The notes under the pieces are model-generated. The model had not been told where the DNA came from, searched no databases, and saw only the letters and a program-made list of their open reading frames with translations. Source: Azospirillum endophyticum (GTDB lineage: Bacteria > Pseudomonadota > Alphaproteobacteria > Azospirillales > Azospirillaceae). From it: a stretch of DNA of 64,000 bases. The position numbers and the translations under genes are program-made. Below are positions 32,980 through 41,158 of this stretch, one piece after another; positions within the stretch are counted from its first letter, which is position 1, and each line of letters begins with the position of its first letter. The stretch covers positions 418,369-482,368 of the forward strand of contig NZ_JAENHM010000058.1 of assembly GCF_016595245.1 (NCBI RefSeq). Reading direction: 5' to 3'.

Positions 32980-33654
32980 TTAGCGCCGATCAATGGTATA
33001 GGCGAAGGCCAGCCGGTAGATGCCGGCGAACAGGGCCGAGAACATCAGCGCCAGCACCAGATAGATGCCGGTCACCACGATGTAGATCTCGAAACTGCGG
33101 AAGGTCTGCGACTGGATGTTGTTGGCGACCGAGGTCAGCTCGTCGGCGGAGATGGCGGACACCACGCTGGAACTCAGCATCAGCAGGATGAACTGGCTGG
33201 TCAGCGCCGGATAGACCGTGCGCAGGGCCGGCTTCAGCACGATGTAGCGGAAGATCTGGAGCGGCCGCAGGCCCAGCGCCAGCCCCGCTTCGATCTGGCC
33301 CTTGTGGATGGATTCGATGCCGGCGCGGATGATCTCGGTGGCGTAGGCACCGACATTGACCACCATCGCGATCATCGCCGCCATATCCGGCGACAGCCGG
33401 AGCCCGACGGTCGGCAGCCCGAAGAAGATCAGGAAGATCTGCACCAGGAAGGGCGTGTTGCGGATGACCTCGATATAGGCGTTGATCAGCCAGCGCACCG
33501 GCCTCGGGCCGGAGGTCTTGCCGAGCGCGCAGAGGATGGCGACCACCAGGCCGATGGCCATGGCGCCGAACGACAGCCGGACGGTCAGCCAAGCGCCGTC
33601 CAGCAGATAGTCCCACGACGCGAACACCGCGTCGAATTGAAAGTCGTAGGTCAC
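32980..33654 (-). CDS. Amino acid ABC transporter permease
   Basis: 224 residues, HisQ/GltJ type. Family segments: RNTPFLVQIFLIFFGLPTVG and the EAA loop EAGLALGLRPLQIFRYIVLK. The start is GTG 33654, preceded by GGAGGA at seven bases. It is the first gene of the minus-strand operon, so the promoter should lie in 33655-33959. Confidence 0.92.
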   Translation of the reverse strand: MTYDFQFDAVFASWDYLLDGAWLTVRLSFGAMAIGLVVAILCALGKTSGPRPVRWLINAYIEVIRNTPFLVQIFLIFFGLPTVGLRLSPDMAAMIAMVVNVGAYATEIIRAGIESIHKGQIEAGLALGLRPLQIFRYIVLKPALRTVYPALTSQFILLMLSSSVVSAISADELTSVANNIQSQTFRSFEIYIVVTGIYLVLALMFSALFAGIYRLAFAYTIDRR

Positions 33655-33802
33655 GGGCGTTCCTCCGCATCCGCGTCGCACCGCCCGTCGAAGGGGCCGG
33701 CGTCGCGCGGATCGCCTTTGTCCGCTCAGGGCTCGTGATCCGGGGAAGCCTCACCCGGAGCACAGGAGTCATCCCTGCGTTCCAACTGTCCGGATACGGT
33801 AA

Positions 33803-33816
33803 TTGGATCGATCCAA
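33803..33816. promoter_or_regulatory. LacI-type operator in divergent promoter region
   Basis: TTGGATCGATCCAA is a perfect 14-bp palindrome with the central CG typical of LacI/GalR operators. It lies midway in the 305-bp gap between the ABC importer operon (minus) and the MFS gene (plus), so one site could control both. The likely binder is the LacI-family protein of the minus-strand operon. Confidence 0.6.
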
Positions 33817-33959
33817 AAGCGCAACGGGAAATGAGGAGGGGCGCGACAATTCGCATGCCGGATATTCGATGGGACCCTGCCCGTACGGAAACCTTCCGGC
33901 TACAGGCGGTGTTTCACCGGAACGCCGTCCGGCCGTCAGCATCGAGGAGCCCACCCGAC

Positions 33960-35423
33960 ATGACCGCAAGAGAAGGCGCCGTCGCCGTGAGCAGCCTCGT
34001 GCCCGCCCGGATGGACCGGCTGCCCTGGGCGCGCTTCCATTGGATGGTGGTGGTCGGGCTGGGGGTGAGCTGGATCCTGGACGGTATCGAAATCCAGCTG
34101 ATCTCGGCCTCCGGCTACAAGGACAGCCTGGGCATGTCGAGCGCCGAGGTCGGACTGGCCGGCACCATCTACCTGATCGGGCAGGTGGTGGGCGCGCTGG
34201 TCTTCGGCCGGCTGACCGACCGCTGGGGACGGAAGCGGCTGTTCATCACCACGCTGGCGCTCTACCTGATCGCATCGGGCATCGCCGGCTTCGCCTGGAC
34301 CCCCTGGTTCCTCTATCTCTGGCGCTTCATCGCCGGGATGGGCATCGGCGGCGAATATGCCGCCGTCAATTCCGCCATCGACGAGCTGATCCCCGCGCGC
34401 TTCCGCGGCCGGGTCGACATCGCCGTCAACGGCACCTACTGGGCAGGCGCGATGATCGGCGCGGTCGGCAGCGTCTTCCTGCTCGACCATGCGCTGGTGC
34501 CGGAGAATCTCGGCTGGCGCATCGCCTTCTTCATCGGTCCGCTCCTGGGACTGGTCATCATCCAGCTGCGCCGGCACATCCCGGAGAGCCCGCGCTGGAT
34601 GGTCACCCATGGCAGGGAGGCGGAGGCCGAGCGCATCGTCGACGGCATCGAGGCCAGCGTGCGCGACCAGGGCAAGACGCTGGCGCCGGTCGACCCCAGG
34701 CGGGCCATGCACATCCTCCCAGAGGATTCGGTGTCCTACGCGCAGCTGGTCGACGTGTTCTTCCGGCAATACCCGACGCGCACGGTCCTGGGCGTGACGA
34801 TGATGGTGACGCAGTCCTTTCTCTACAACGCGATCTTCTTCACCTATGCGCTGGTGCTGCAGAATTTCTACCATCTCGATCCGTCGCAGACGGCGCTCTA
34901 TTTCTTCCCCTTCGCCGCCGGCAACCTGATCGGGCCGCTGCTGCTGGGGCCGCTGTTCGACACGGTGGGGCGGCGGCGGATGATCTTCGGCACCTATCTG
35001 CTGGCGGGAAGCGTGCTGCTGGTCTCCGCCTTCCTGTTCCGCCAAGGGGTGCTGACGGCGAACACGCACACGATCTTCTGGTGCGTCTCCTTCTTCTTCG
35101 CCTCGGCCGGGGCGTCCTCGGCCTACCTGACGGTCAGCGAGATCTTCCCGCTGGAGGTCCGGGCGCAGGCGATCTCCTATTTCTTCGCCATCGCCCAGGT
35201 GGTCGGCTCCACCGGCCCCTTGCTGTTCGGCTGGCTGGTGGGGGAGGGGATGGAGCGCGACGGGCTGTTCTGGGGCTATGTGCTGGGATCGGTGGTGATG
35301 ATGGTCGGCGGGGTGGTCGCGCTCGTCTACGGCGTCGACGCCGAAGGCAAGGGACTGGAGGACATCGCCGAACCGCTGACCAAGGCCGACCGTCACCTTG
35401 GCGGGGGCCGGATGGAACCATGA
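33960..35423 (+). CDS. MFS transporter (sugar/organic acid type)
   Basis: 487 residues, about 12 membrane segments. Motifs include WILDGIEIQLISASGYKDSL (TM1), the TM2-3 loop GRLTDRWGRKRLF, RFIAGMGIGGEYAAVNSAID, PESPRWMV after TM6, and a second-half loop GPLFDTVGRRRMIF. This layout fits the sugar porter/metabolite:H+ symporter families. It is divergent from the ABC importer and shares a LacI-type operator region, so it may import or export a related compound. The ATG at 33960 fits the TM1 position; the frame is open further upstream without membrane features. Confidence 0.88.
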   Translation: MTAREGAVAVSSLVPARMDRLPWARFHWMVVVGLGVSWILDGIEIQLISASGYKDSLGMSSAEVGLAGTIYLIGQVVGALVFGRLTDRWGRKRLFITTLALYLIASGIAGFAWTPWFLYLWRFIAGMGIGGEYAAVNSAIDELIPARFRGRVDIAVNGTYWAGAMIGAVGSVFLLDHALVPENLGWRIAFFIGPLLGLVIIQLRRHIPESPRWMVTHGREAEAERIVDGIEASVRDQGKTLAPVDPRRAMHILPEDSVSYAQLVDVFFRQYPTRTVLGVTMMVTQSFLYNAIFFTYALVLQNFYHLDPSQTALYFFPFAAGNLIGPLLLGPLFDTVGRRRMIFGTYLLAGSVLLVSAFLFRQGVLTANTHTIFWCVSFFFASAGASSAYLTVSEIFPLEVRAQAISYFFAIAQVVGSTGPLLFGWLVGEGMERDGLFWGYVLGSVVMMVGGVVALVYGVDAEGKGLEDIAEPLTKADRHLGGGRMEP

Positions 35424-35520
35424 ATCCTCACCAGGGCGCCCATAGACCGGACTCGCTGGAAGCATAAAGCCGTCAGAACCGCCAAGACCTTTCCGGCCTC
35501 TTTAAGACGCCTTTGCCGAG

Positions 35521-35548
35521 GTCGACGCCTCGTGGACGAGGTGTCGAC
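35521..35548. terminator. Long hairpin downstream of MFS gene
   Basis: GTCGACGCCTCGT-GG-ACGAGGTGTCGAC: a 13-bp stem with one wobble pair, about 100 bases after the MFS stop. A role as terminator is likely. The rest of 35424-35767 carries no convincing gene; 35655-35760 reads as protein-like sequence in one frame (QAPGITLNAIVLGRDRIF, then IPTGYAFAPPNATFP) but has no start and may be a decayed remnant. Confidence 0.5.
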
Positions 35549-35768
35549 GGAACTCGCATGATAGCGGACGGCACGCGCTCGACGCGTCCGGGACCGAAGC
35601 CGGCGCTGGGCGACCTCGGCTACCGGGACAAGTGGCTGGCGAAGGCAGGCAGGCGCCCGGCATCACCCTCAATGCGATCGTCCTTGGCCGCGACCGTATC
35701 TTCATCCCGACCGGGTATGCGTTCGCGCCTCCCAACGCGACTTTTCCGCATCGGGGAAACACTAGGCA

Positions 35769-35786
35769 ATATATTTGAACATATGT
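35769..35786. promoter_or_regulatory. AT-rich operator motif upstream of gntR-type gene
   Basis: ATATATTTGAACATATGT, about 50 bp before the regulator start, shares the core ATATATTTG with ATATATTTGTTGATATAT (41047) and the complement of 47763-47780. AT-rich islands of this kind are rare in the window. Autoregulation by the adjacent GntR protein is inferred. Confidence 0.55.
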
Positions 35787-35837
35787 ATATGCATCGTATG
35801 GTCACTCCGGCCACGGTTGATGTTTTGGAGTGTGAGC

Positions 35838-36500
35838 GTGCCCCGCGCATCCGATTCCGCCTACAGTGAAATCAAAAGCTGGATTCAGCAGGGTGAGGTT
35901 CCGCCCGGTGGGCTGATTGACGAGGCGGAGACTGCCAAACGGCTGGGCATTTCGCGTACCCCTGTCCGCGAGGCATTGCTCCGCCTCCAGACGGAGGGTT
36001 TCGTGGAGATCGGGCGCGGCAAGGGCATCCGGGTGCTGCCGCTGTCCAGTACCGACATGCGCGAGATCTATCAGGTCATCTCGGGGCTGGAGGTGGTGGC
36101 GGTTTCCGTGCTCGCCCGCAGCCGCCCGTCCAGCGAGCAGTTGGAAACCCTGTTCGAAGCCGTTCGCCGCATGGAGAAGGCGATCGCCGACGGCAACGTC
36201 AGCGACTGGGGAGACGCCGACGAGATGTTCCACCGTGAACTCATGCGGCTGTCGGGCAATCGTAAGCTTTACGAGGTCGGCTGCCAGATGCGCGACTTTG
36301 CCTTGCGGGCACACATGGTGGCCCTGCGCCTGCAAACCGACGAGTACCGGAAATCCTCCACCGACAGCCATGCCGAACTGATCCGCTCCATTCTGAGTCG
36401 GAGCGGCACCGTCGCCGCCGAGTGCCATTTCAAGCAGCGCCTGCGCGGCGAGGATGCCTTGGTCGGTGTGGTCGACAAGTTTCACATCTCCACCCTCTGA
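35838..36500 (+). CDS. GntR-family (FCD) transcriptional regulator
   Basis: 220 residues. The winged HTH (about 5-70) reads GLIDEAETAKRLGISRTPVR then EALLRLQTEGFVEI; the all-helical FCD effector domain has the metal-ligand pattern DEMFHRELMRLSGN and SHAELIRSI. GTG 35838 was chosen because GGAG lies seven bases upstream; GTG 35832 is too close to it. FadR-type GntR proteins usually respond to carboxylic acids. It stands at the left edge of the catabolic island, and shared AT-rich motifs upstream of the island's operons suggest it is the local regulator. Confidence 0.88.
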   Translation: MPRASDSAYSEIKSWIQQGEVPPGGLIDEAETAKRLGISRTPVREALLRLQTEGFVEIGRGKGIRVLPLSSTDMREIYQVISGLEVVAVSVLARSRPSSEQLETLFEAVRRMEKAIADGNVSDWGDADEMFHRELMRLSGNRKLYEVGCQMRDFALRAHMVALRLQTDEYRKSSTDSHAELIRSILSRSGTVAAECHFKQRLRGEDALVGVVDKFHISTL

Positions 36501-36625
36501 TCCGGGGGTGTGGCGGATGCGGACCGAAATCGTCGGCTGAAACCAGCGGCCGGGATTATCGGAAAGATCCCGACGTGACGCCGCTCAGGACGGCGGCCGC
36601 CGCCCTCCTGCCAATGCCGGAACGC

Positions 36626-36770
36626 TCCGACCTTCGGTCGGCACTTTCCGGCCCCTCAAACGTCGGGCGGCCCGACACGGGCAAAAGGGGCCGCGGGCCT
36701 CGGCGTCGCGGGCATGTGCCCGCGCGGCGGCCGTAGCAGAGCCGAAAAGTTGAAGCTTTTCGGCTCCGGC
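36626..36770. repeat. ~145-bp dispersed repeat, left copy
   Basis: Begins TCCGACCTTCGGTCGGCA, includes GGGGCCGCGGGCCTCGGCGT and CGCGGGCATGTGCCC, and ends with a hairpin AGCCGAAAAGTTGAAGCTTT with TCGGCT. The reverse complement of 51828-51970 aligns along its whole length at very roughly 75-80% by eye. It lies two bases beyond the stop of the isomerase-like gene, and its terminal hairpin can act as a terminator for it. Confidence 0.85.
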
Positions 36771-36771
36771 A

Positions 36772-37551
36772 TCATTCCGTCTTCCGCTGCGACGCGAACC
36801 AGCCGAGCCCGTCGAGCGTGCCGGCGCGGGGACGGTATTCGCAGCCGACGAAGCCCCGGTAGCCCAGCCGGTCCAACTCGGCGAACAGGAAGGGATAATT
36901 CAGTTCCTCCCCCACCGGCTCGTGGCGCGACGGAACGGAAGCGATCTGGACATGGCCGGTGACCGGCAGCAGCCGGCGCAGCGCCATGGCGACGTCGCCG
37001 TGCAGGATCTGCCGGTGATACAGGTCGAACTGAAGCTTCAGGTTGGACAGGCCGAGATCGGCGATCAACCGCTCCGCAGCCGTGAAGGAATTCAAAAAAT
37101 AGCCGGGCACGTCGCGACCGTTGATCGGCTCCAGCAGCAGGTCGATCCCGCGGCCCCCCAGCGCCGAAGCGGCGTAGGCCACGGCCCGCCGGTAGGCGGC
37201 CTGCGCCGCCGGATCGGCGGCGTCGGCCAGACCCGACATCAGGTGCAGCCGGCGGCAGCCGGTCGCCTCGGCATAGCGCAGAGCGGTGTCGACGCCGGTC
37301 CGGACCTCGTCGAAACGGTCGGGCAAGGCCGCCAGTCCCCGTTCGGCGGCCGTCCGGTCGCCGGGCGGCATGTTGAACAGCGCCAGGGTCAGGCCGTTGC
37401 GTTCCAGCCGTGCCGCGACGGCGTCCGGCGCATGGTCATAAGGGAACTGGAGTTCGACGGCGCGGAAGCCGGCATCGGCGGCGGCGTCGAAGCGGTCGAG
37501 GAAGGACCATTCGTTGAACATCAATGTCAGGTTGGCGGCGAAGATCGGCAT
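36772..37551 (-). CDS. Hydroxypyruvate isomerase / 2-oxotetronate isomerase-like TIM barrel
   Basis: 259 residues, the length of Hyi/OtnI proteins. Family features: AANLTLMFNEWSFLDRFDAA, GFRAVELQFPYDHAP, LLLEPINGRDVPGYFLN (catalytic Glu), LKLQFDLYHRQILHGD, VQIASVPSRHEPVGEELNYP, and GCEYRPRAGTLDGLGW (second Glu). It isomerises short oxo-hydroxy acids. It is the last gene of the minus-strand tct operon. ATG 37551 follows GGGAG. The exact substrate (hydroxypyruvate, 2-oxotetronate or another) is open. Confidence 0.82.
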   Translation of the reverse strand: MPIFAANLTLMFNEWSFLDRFDAAADAGFRAVELQFPYDHAPDAVAARLERNGLTLALFNMPPGDRTAAERGLAALPDRFDEVRTGVDTALRYAEATGCRRLHLMSGLADAADPAAQAAYRRAVAYAASALGGRGIDLLLEPINGRDVPGYFLNSFTAAERLIADLGLSNLKLQFDLYHRQILHGDVAMALRRLLPVTGHVQIASVPSRHEPVGEELNYPFLFAELDRLGYRGFVGCEYRPRAGTLDGLGWFASQRKTE

Positions 37552-37684
37552 GAGGGCTCCCTTCTCTTCGAATGCGGCGCCCCTCGGGGGCTCGGCCTCC
37601 TTGGCCGGCAACCGGCCGCCCCGTCGACGGGCATTCCCCGCCGGGTGCCGGAACCGGCCCGCTATCGACTACAGTGGCGGCGGC

Positions 37685-39193
37685 CTATTCCTCGCCCTCC
37701 ACGAAGGCTTCCGCCCGCTTGCGGCCGATGGCCGGAAGAGCGAACAGAAGCAGCACCAGCGCAGCCGTTCCCAGCAGCACGGCGGACAGCGGCCGGGTCG
37801 CGAAAATGGCGATGTCCCCGTCGCCGATCAGCATCGCCCGCCGGAAATACTCCTCCATCGACGGTCCCAACACGAAGCCGAGCAGCAAGGGGGCCGGCTC
37901 GCACTCCAGTGCCGCGAAAAGATGGCCGGCCAGCCCGAAGCCGGCCAGCAGCAGGATGCCGAAACCATTGCCGTTGACGCTGTAGGCGCCGATGCAGGAC
38001 AGCACGACGATTGCCGGGAACAGCAGCCGGTAAGGGACGCCGAGCACCTTCACCCAAAGCCCGATCATCGGCAGGTTGAGCACCAGCAGGATGAGGTTGC
38101 CGAACCACATGGAGACGATCAGGCCCCAGAACAGGGCGGGATTGGTCACCGCCACCTGGGGGCCCGGGGTGATGTTGTGCATCATCATGGCGCCGATCAT
38201 CAGCGCCATCACGGCGTTGCTCGGGATGCCCAGGGTCAGCATCGGGATGAAGGAGGTCTGCGAGGCCGCGTTGTTCGCCGATTCCGGGCCGGCGACGCCC
38301 TCGATCGCTCCCCGGCCGAAGGCGCCGGGCGTTCGCGACAGCTTCTTTTCCAGCGCATAAGAGGTGAAGGAGGACAAGGTGGCGCCGCCTCCCGGCAGCA
38401 GTCCGAGGAAGGAGCCGACCGCCGTTCCCCGCAGCACCGCCGGGGCCATCCGCCGCAGGTCGGACCGGCTGGGCAGCAGCCCGGTGATCCGGCGGGTGAG
38501 GATGTCGCGGTTGCCGGCCCTGCCGGCGCTGGCGATGACCTCGGCGATGCCGAACAGGCCCATGGAGATCGCCACGAAGTCGATGCCGTCGAACAGGTCC
38601 GGCAGGCTGAAGGTGAAGCGTTGCCCACCCGACGTCACGTCGGTTCCGACCAGGCCGAGCAGCAGGCCGATCAGGATCATCCCCAACGCCTTGACCATCG
38701 ATCCGTGGGCGAGCGCCACCGCCCCGACAAGTCCCAGGATCATCAATGAAAAATACTCGGCTGGCCCGAAGCGGAAAGCGATCGTCGCCAGGACCGGCGC
38801 GAAACCGGCGATCAGAACGGTCGACACCGTCCCGGCGAAGAACGATCCGATGGCGGCAGTGGCGAGCGCCGTGCCGGCCCGTCCCTGCCGTGCCATCTGA
38901 TGCCCGTCCAGGCAGGTGACGACCGAAGAGGACTCGCCCGGGATGTTCACCAGGATCGAGGTCGTCGATCCGCCATATTGCGAGCCATAGAAGATGCCGG
39001 CCAGCATGATGAGGGCAAGCTCCGGCTGGAGCCCGTAGGTGAGCGGCAGCAGCATCGCGATGGCGGCGACGGGGCCCAGTCCAGGGAGCACGCCGATCGC
39101 GGTTCCCAGCACGACGCCGATCAGGGCGTAGAACATGCCCCGCACGCTGATCGCGGTCTGGGCGCCGATCAGCAGGTTGTCGAACAGATCCAT
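37685..39193 (-). CDS. tctA: Tripartite tricarboxylate transporter large membrane protein TctA
   Basis: 502 residues with many membrane segments. Family signatures: VLGTAIGVLPGLGPVAAIAM, FYGSQYGGSTTSILVNIPGE and SSVVTCLDGHQMARQG, and LLPGGGATLSSFTSYALEKK. It forms the channel of the TTT importer with TctB, fed by the TctC binding protein. Homologues import citrate, tartrate, terephthalate and other acids; the substrate here is unknown. The TctB gene ends 14 bp before it. Confidence 0.95.
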   Translation of the reverse strand: MDLFDNLLIGAQTAISVRGMFYALIGVVLGTAIGVLPGLGPVAAIAMLLPLTYGLQPELALIMLAGIFYGSQYGGSTTSILVNIPGESSSVVTCLDGHQMARQGRAGTALATAAIGSFFAGTVSTVLIAGFAPVLATIAFRFGPAEYFSLMILGLVGAVALAHGSMVKALGMILIGLLLGLVGTDVTSGGQRFTFSLPDLFDGIDFVAISMGLFGIAEVIASAGRAGNRDILTRRITGLLPSRSDLRRMAPAVLRGTAVGSFLGLLPGGGATLSSFTSYALEKKLSRTPGAFGRGAIEGVAGPESANNAASQTSFIPMLTLGIPSNAVMALMIGAMMMHNITPGPQVAVTNPALFWGLIVSMWFGNLILLVLNLPMIGLWVKVLGVPYRLLFPAIVVLSCIGAYSVNGNGFGILLLAGFGLAGHLFAALECEPAPLLLGFVLGPSMEEYFRRAMLIGDGDIAIFATRPLSAVLLGTAALVLLLFALPAIGRKRAEAFVEGEE

Positions 39194-39207
39194 GGCCGGT
39201 GCCCTGG

Positions 39208-39666
39208 TCAGGAGAAGAGGAAAGGCGGGAGCGCCGGGATGGGCAGGCGCAGTCCGGCGACGAACACCAGGCCGACGACGGCCGCCAGCACCACGGCGAC
39301 CAGCCCGACCTGCAGGACCGAGCGCTGCGGGGCCGCCGCGGCGCTCAGGACGAAGACCAGGATGCTCGTCAGCACCAGGCCGAGCCGGGGAAGCAGCAGG
39401 GCGAAGGCGACCAGCGCAACCAGGATCACCGCGGCCGGCCGGGCACGGATTTCCACCGTTCCACCCGCGCCTCCGGTGCGGAAAGCCGTCAGGAACACCC
39501 AGGCGCCGATGACGCCCAGGATGAGGCCGACACAGAGGGGGAAGAAACCGGGTCCCATCCGGGTGGTCTCTCCGATCGGCTGCTCGAGGGACATCGAGGC
39601 GAAGCCGGCACCGATCGCCATGTAGAGGCCGCCGGCCACGACGTCCTTTTTCAGCGCGAGGATCAT
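39208..39666 (-). CDS. tctB: Tripartite tricarboxylate transporter small membrane protein TctB
   Basis: 152 residues with four predicted membrane helices (starting KKDVVAGGLYMAIGAGFASM; later VILVALVAFALLLPRLGLVL). Family feature: GETTRMGPGFFPLCVGLIL. ATG 39666 follows AGGAG at five bases; the longer in-frame upstream stretch overlaps tctC and lacks membrane character. It completes the TctA-TctB membrane unit. Confidence 0.92.
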   Translation of the reverse strand: MILALKKDVVAGGLYMAIGAGFASMSLEQPIGETTRMGPGFFPLCVGLILGVIGAWVFLTAFRTGGAGGTVEIRARPAAVILVALVAFALLLPRLGLVLTSILVFVLSAAAAPQRSVLQVGLVAVVLAAVVGLVFVAGLRLPIPALPPFLFS

Positions 39667-39706
39667 GGGAACTCCTGTCTTCGGCATGAGGTCGGGACGG
39701 GAAGCG

Positions 39707-40726
39707 TCAGGAGCCCGCCTTGATCCCGGCACGGCGGATCAGCAGGCCGAAGCGTTCGTATTCGCTCCGGTTGAAGCCGTCGAAGGCGTCGACGGTCATC
39801 GGTTGAAGGAGGGCGCCGAACTCGACGAGCCGGCGGTTCACCGTCTTTTCGCCCAGGGCGGCATTCAAGAGGGCGTTGATCTTCTCGACGACCGGGCGCG
39901 GCGTGCCGGCGGTGGTATAGAGCGCGTACATGACCTGGGTCTCGACCGCCGGGTAGCCGCTCTCGGCGATCGTCGGCACATCGGGCAACTCGGGGATGCG
40001 CGTCGGACTGGTCACGGCGAGAGGCTTCAGGTTCCCGGCCTTGATCTGCCCCAGCGCCGCCGGAACGGTATCGAAGGTCATCTGGATCTGGCCGGCGATG
40101 ATGTCGATCTGTGTCTGCGCCGCCCCCTTGTAGGGGACATGCACCGACTTGACGCCGGCGGCAAGGTTGAACTGCTCGGCCAGGATCACATGGGTGCTGC
40201 CGAAGCCGGAGGAGCCGTACTTCACCTTGCCCGGGTTCTTCTTCATGTGCTCGACCAATTGGGCAACGGTGTCGATGCCCAGGTCCTTGTTGACCACCAG
40301 GACGTTCGGCACCAGCGCGATCAGGCCGACCGGCTGGATGTCGCGCAGCGTATCGTAGCCCAGCTTGATCAGGTGCGGCGCGATCGACACCGACGTGCTG
40401 GCCGCCACCAGCAGCGTATGGCCGTCCTTGTCGGCCTTGGCGGTGACGTCCGACGCGATCGTGTTGGAGGCGCCGGGGCGATTTTCGATAACGAAGGGCT
40501 GGCCGGTGGCGGCGCTGAAATGGTCGCCCAGGAGGCGCGCGATGGTGTCGCTGCCGCCGCCGGGATTGGCGCCGACCATGATGCGCACCGGCTTGGCCGG
40601 CCAATCCTGCGGGACCGGCTGGGCAGGCGACGCAGCCGGCGTGCCCAGGAGGGCGCCGGCGAATACCGTGCCCGCAAGGGCGAACGGGCGCAGAGCAGCG
40701 AAGCGGACGGCGGTCGCGAAGGTCAT
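39707..40726 (-). CDS. tctC: TctC-type periplasmic substrate-binding protein
   Basis: 339 residues with a signal peptide (LAGTVFAGALLGTPAASPAQ). Bug/TctC family features: WPAKPVRIMVGANPGGGSDT, VIENRPGASNTIASD, VPYKGAAQTQIDIIAGQIQM, and LPDVPTIAESGYPAVE. Captures an organic acid for TctAB. It is the first gene of the minus-strand operon and diverges from the dehydrogenase operon; AT-rich motifs lie between. Confidence 0.95.
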   Translation of the reverse strand: MTFATAVRFAALRPFALAGTVFAGALLGTPAASPAQPVPQDWPAKPVRIMVGANPGGGSDTIARLLGDHFSAATGQPFVIENRPGASNTIASDVTAKADKDGHTLLVAASTSVSIAPHLIKLGYDTLRDIQPVGLIALVPNVLVVNKDLGIDTVAQLVEHMKKNPGKVKYGSSGFGSTHVILAEQFNLAAGVKSVHVPYKGAAQTQIDIIAGQIQMTFDTVPAALGQIKAGNLKPLAVTSPTRIPELPDVPTIAESGYPAVETQVMYALYTTAGTPRPVVEKINALLNAALGEKTVNRRLVEFGALLQPMTVDAFDGFNRSEYERFGLLIRRAGIKAGS

Positions 40727-40787
40727 GGGGGTCTCCTCTCCGGGATGGGGCGGGCGTGTGGCGGCGCGGAGCCGATCAAGCCATCAG

Positions 40788-40807
40788 ATATTTTTGAAAG
40801 TATTTTT
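40788..40807. promoter_or_regulatory. Weaker AT-rich motif upstream of tctC
   Basis: GATATTTTTGAAAGTATTTT resembles the island's AT-rich motif (ATATATTTGWWNATATAY) imperfectly and lies about 60 bp upstream of tctC. It may be the operator of the leftward operon or its promoter. The rest of 40727-41158 contains an inverted repeat TTCAGA-N6-TCTGAA at 40906-40923 and no supported gene. Confidence 0.4.
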
Positions 40808-41046
40808 TGGCTTTATCAGAGCATGACGCTCGGCGCAATACCCATTGTCAGCCATACGCACAATAGGTGATGGTGATGGATGTCGTGCTGGAACGGCAGG
40901 CGAGTTTCAGATCAAGCTCTGAATAAATAACGATAATTTGTCCGATATGGCTTTCCGTGTCGCCGAGGTGAACCGGCTCGGTCCGGATGCCGGTCAACCG
41001 GGACCGTGGCAATCCGGAAAAATCAGCTCCACGCACAAACAGTTAA

Positions 41047-41064
41047 ATATATTTGTTGATATAT
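41047..41064. promoter_or_regulatory. AT-rich palindromic operator upstream of catabolic operon
   Basis: ATATATTTGTTGATATAT, flanked ATATAT/ATATAT halves around TTGTTG, 95 bp before the dehydrogenase start. It is the best copy of the motif shared with 35769-35786 and 47763-47780, and the prime candidate site for the island's GntR regulator. Confidence 0.6.
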
Positions 41065-41158
41065 GAAAGGGTCGCTTCTACAGTTTCGATCCGAGACACC
41101 GGTACGCCCGGGCACGGGCTCCGCGGCGTCGACAAGGGCCATCAAGCGGAATGGAAAA

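Noticed and set aside
40848..41036. Small minus-strand open frame between tctC and the dehydrogenase operon
   Set aside because: Lies across the divergent promoter region, has no recognisable features, and coding bias is unlike its neighbours.
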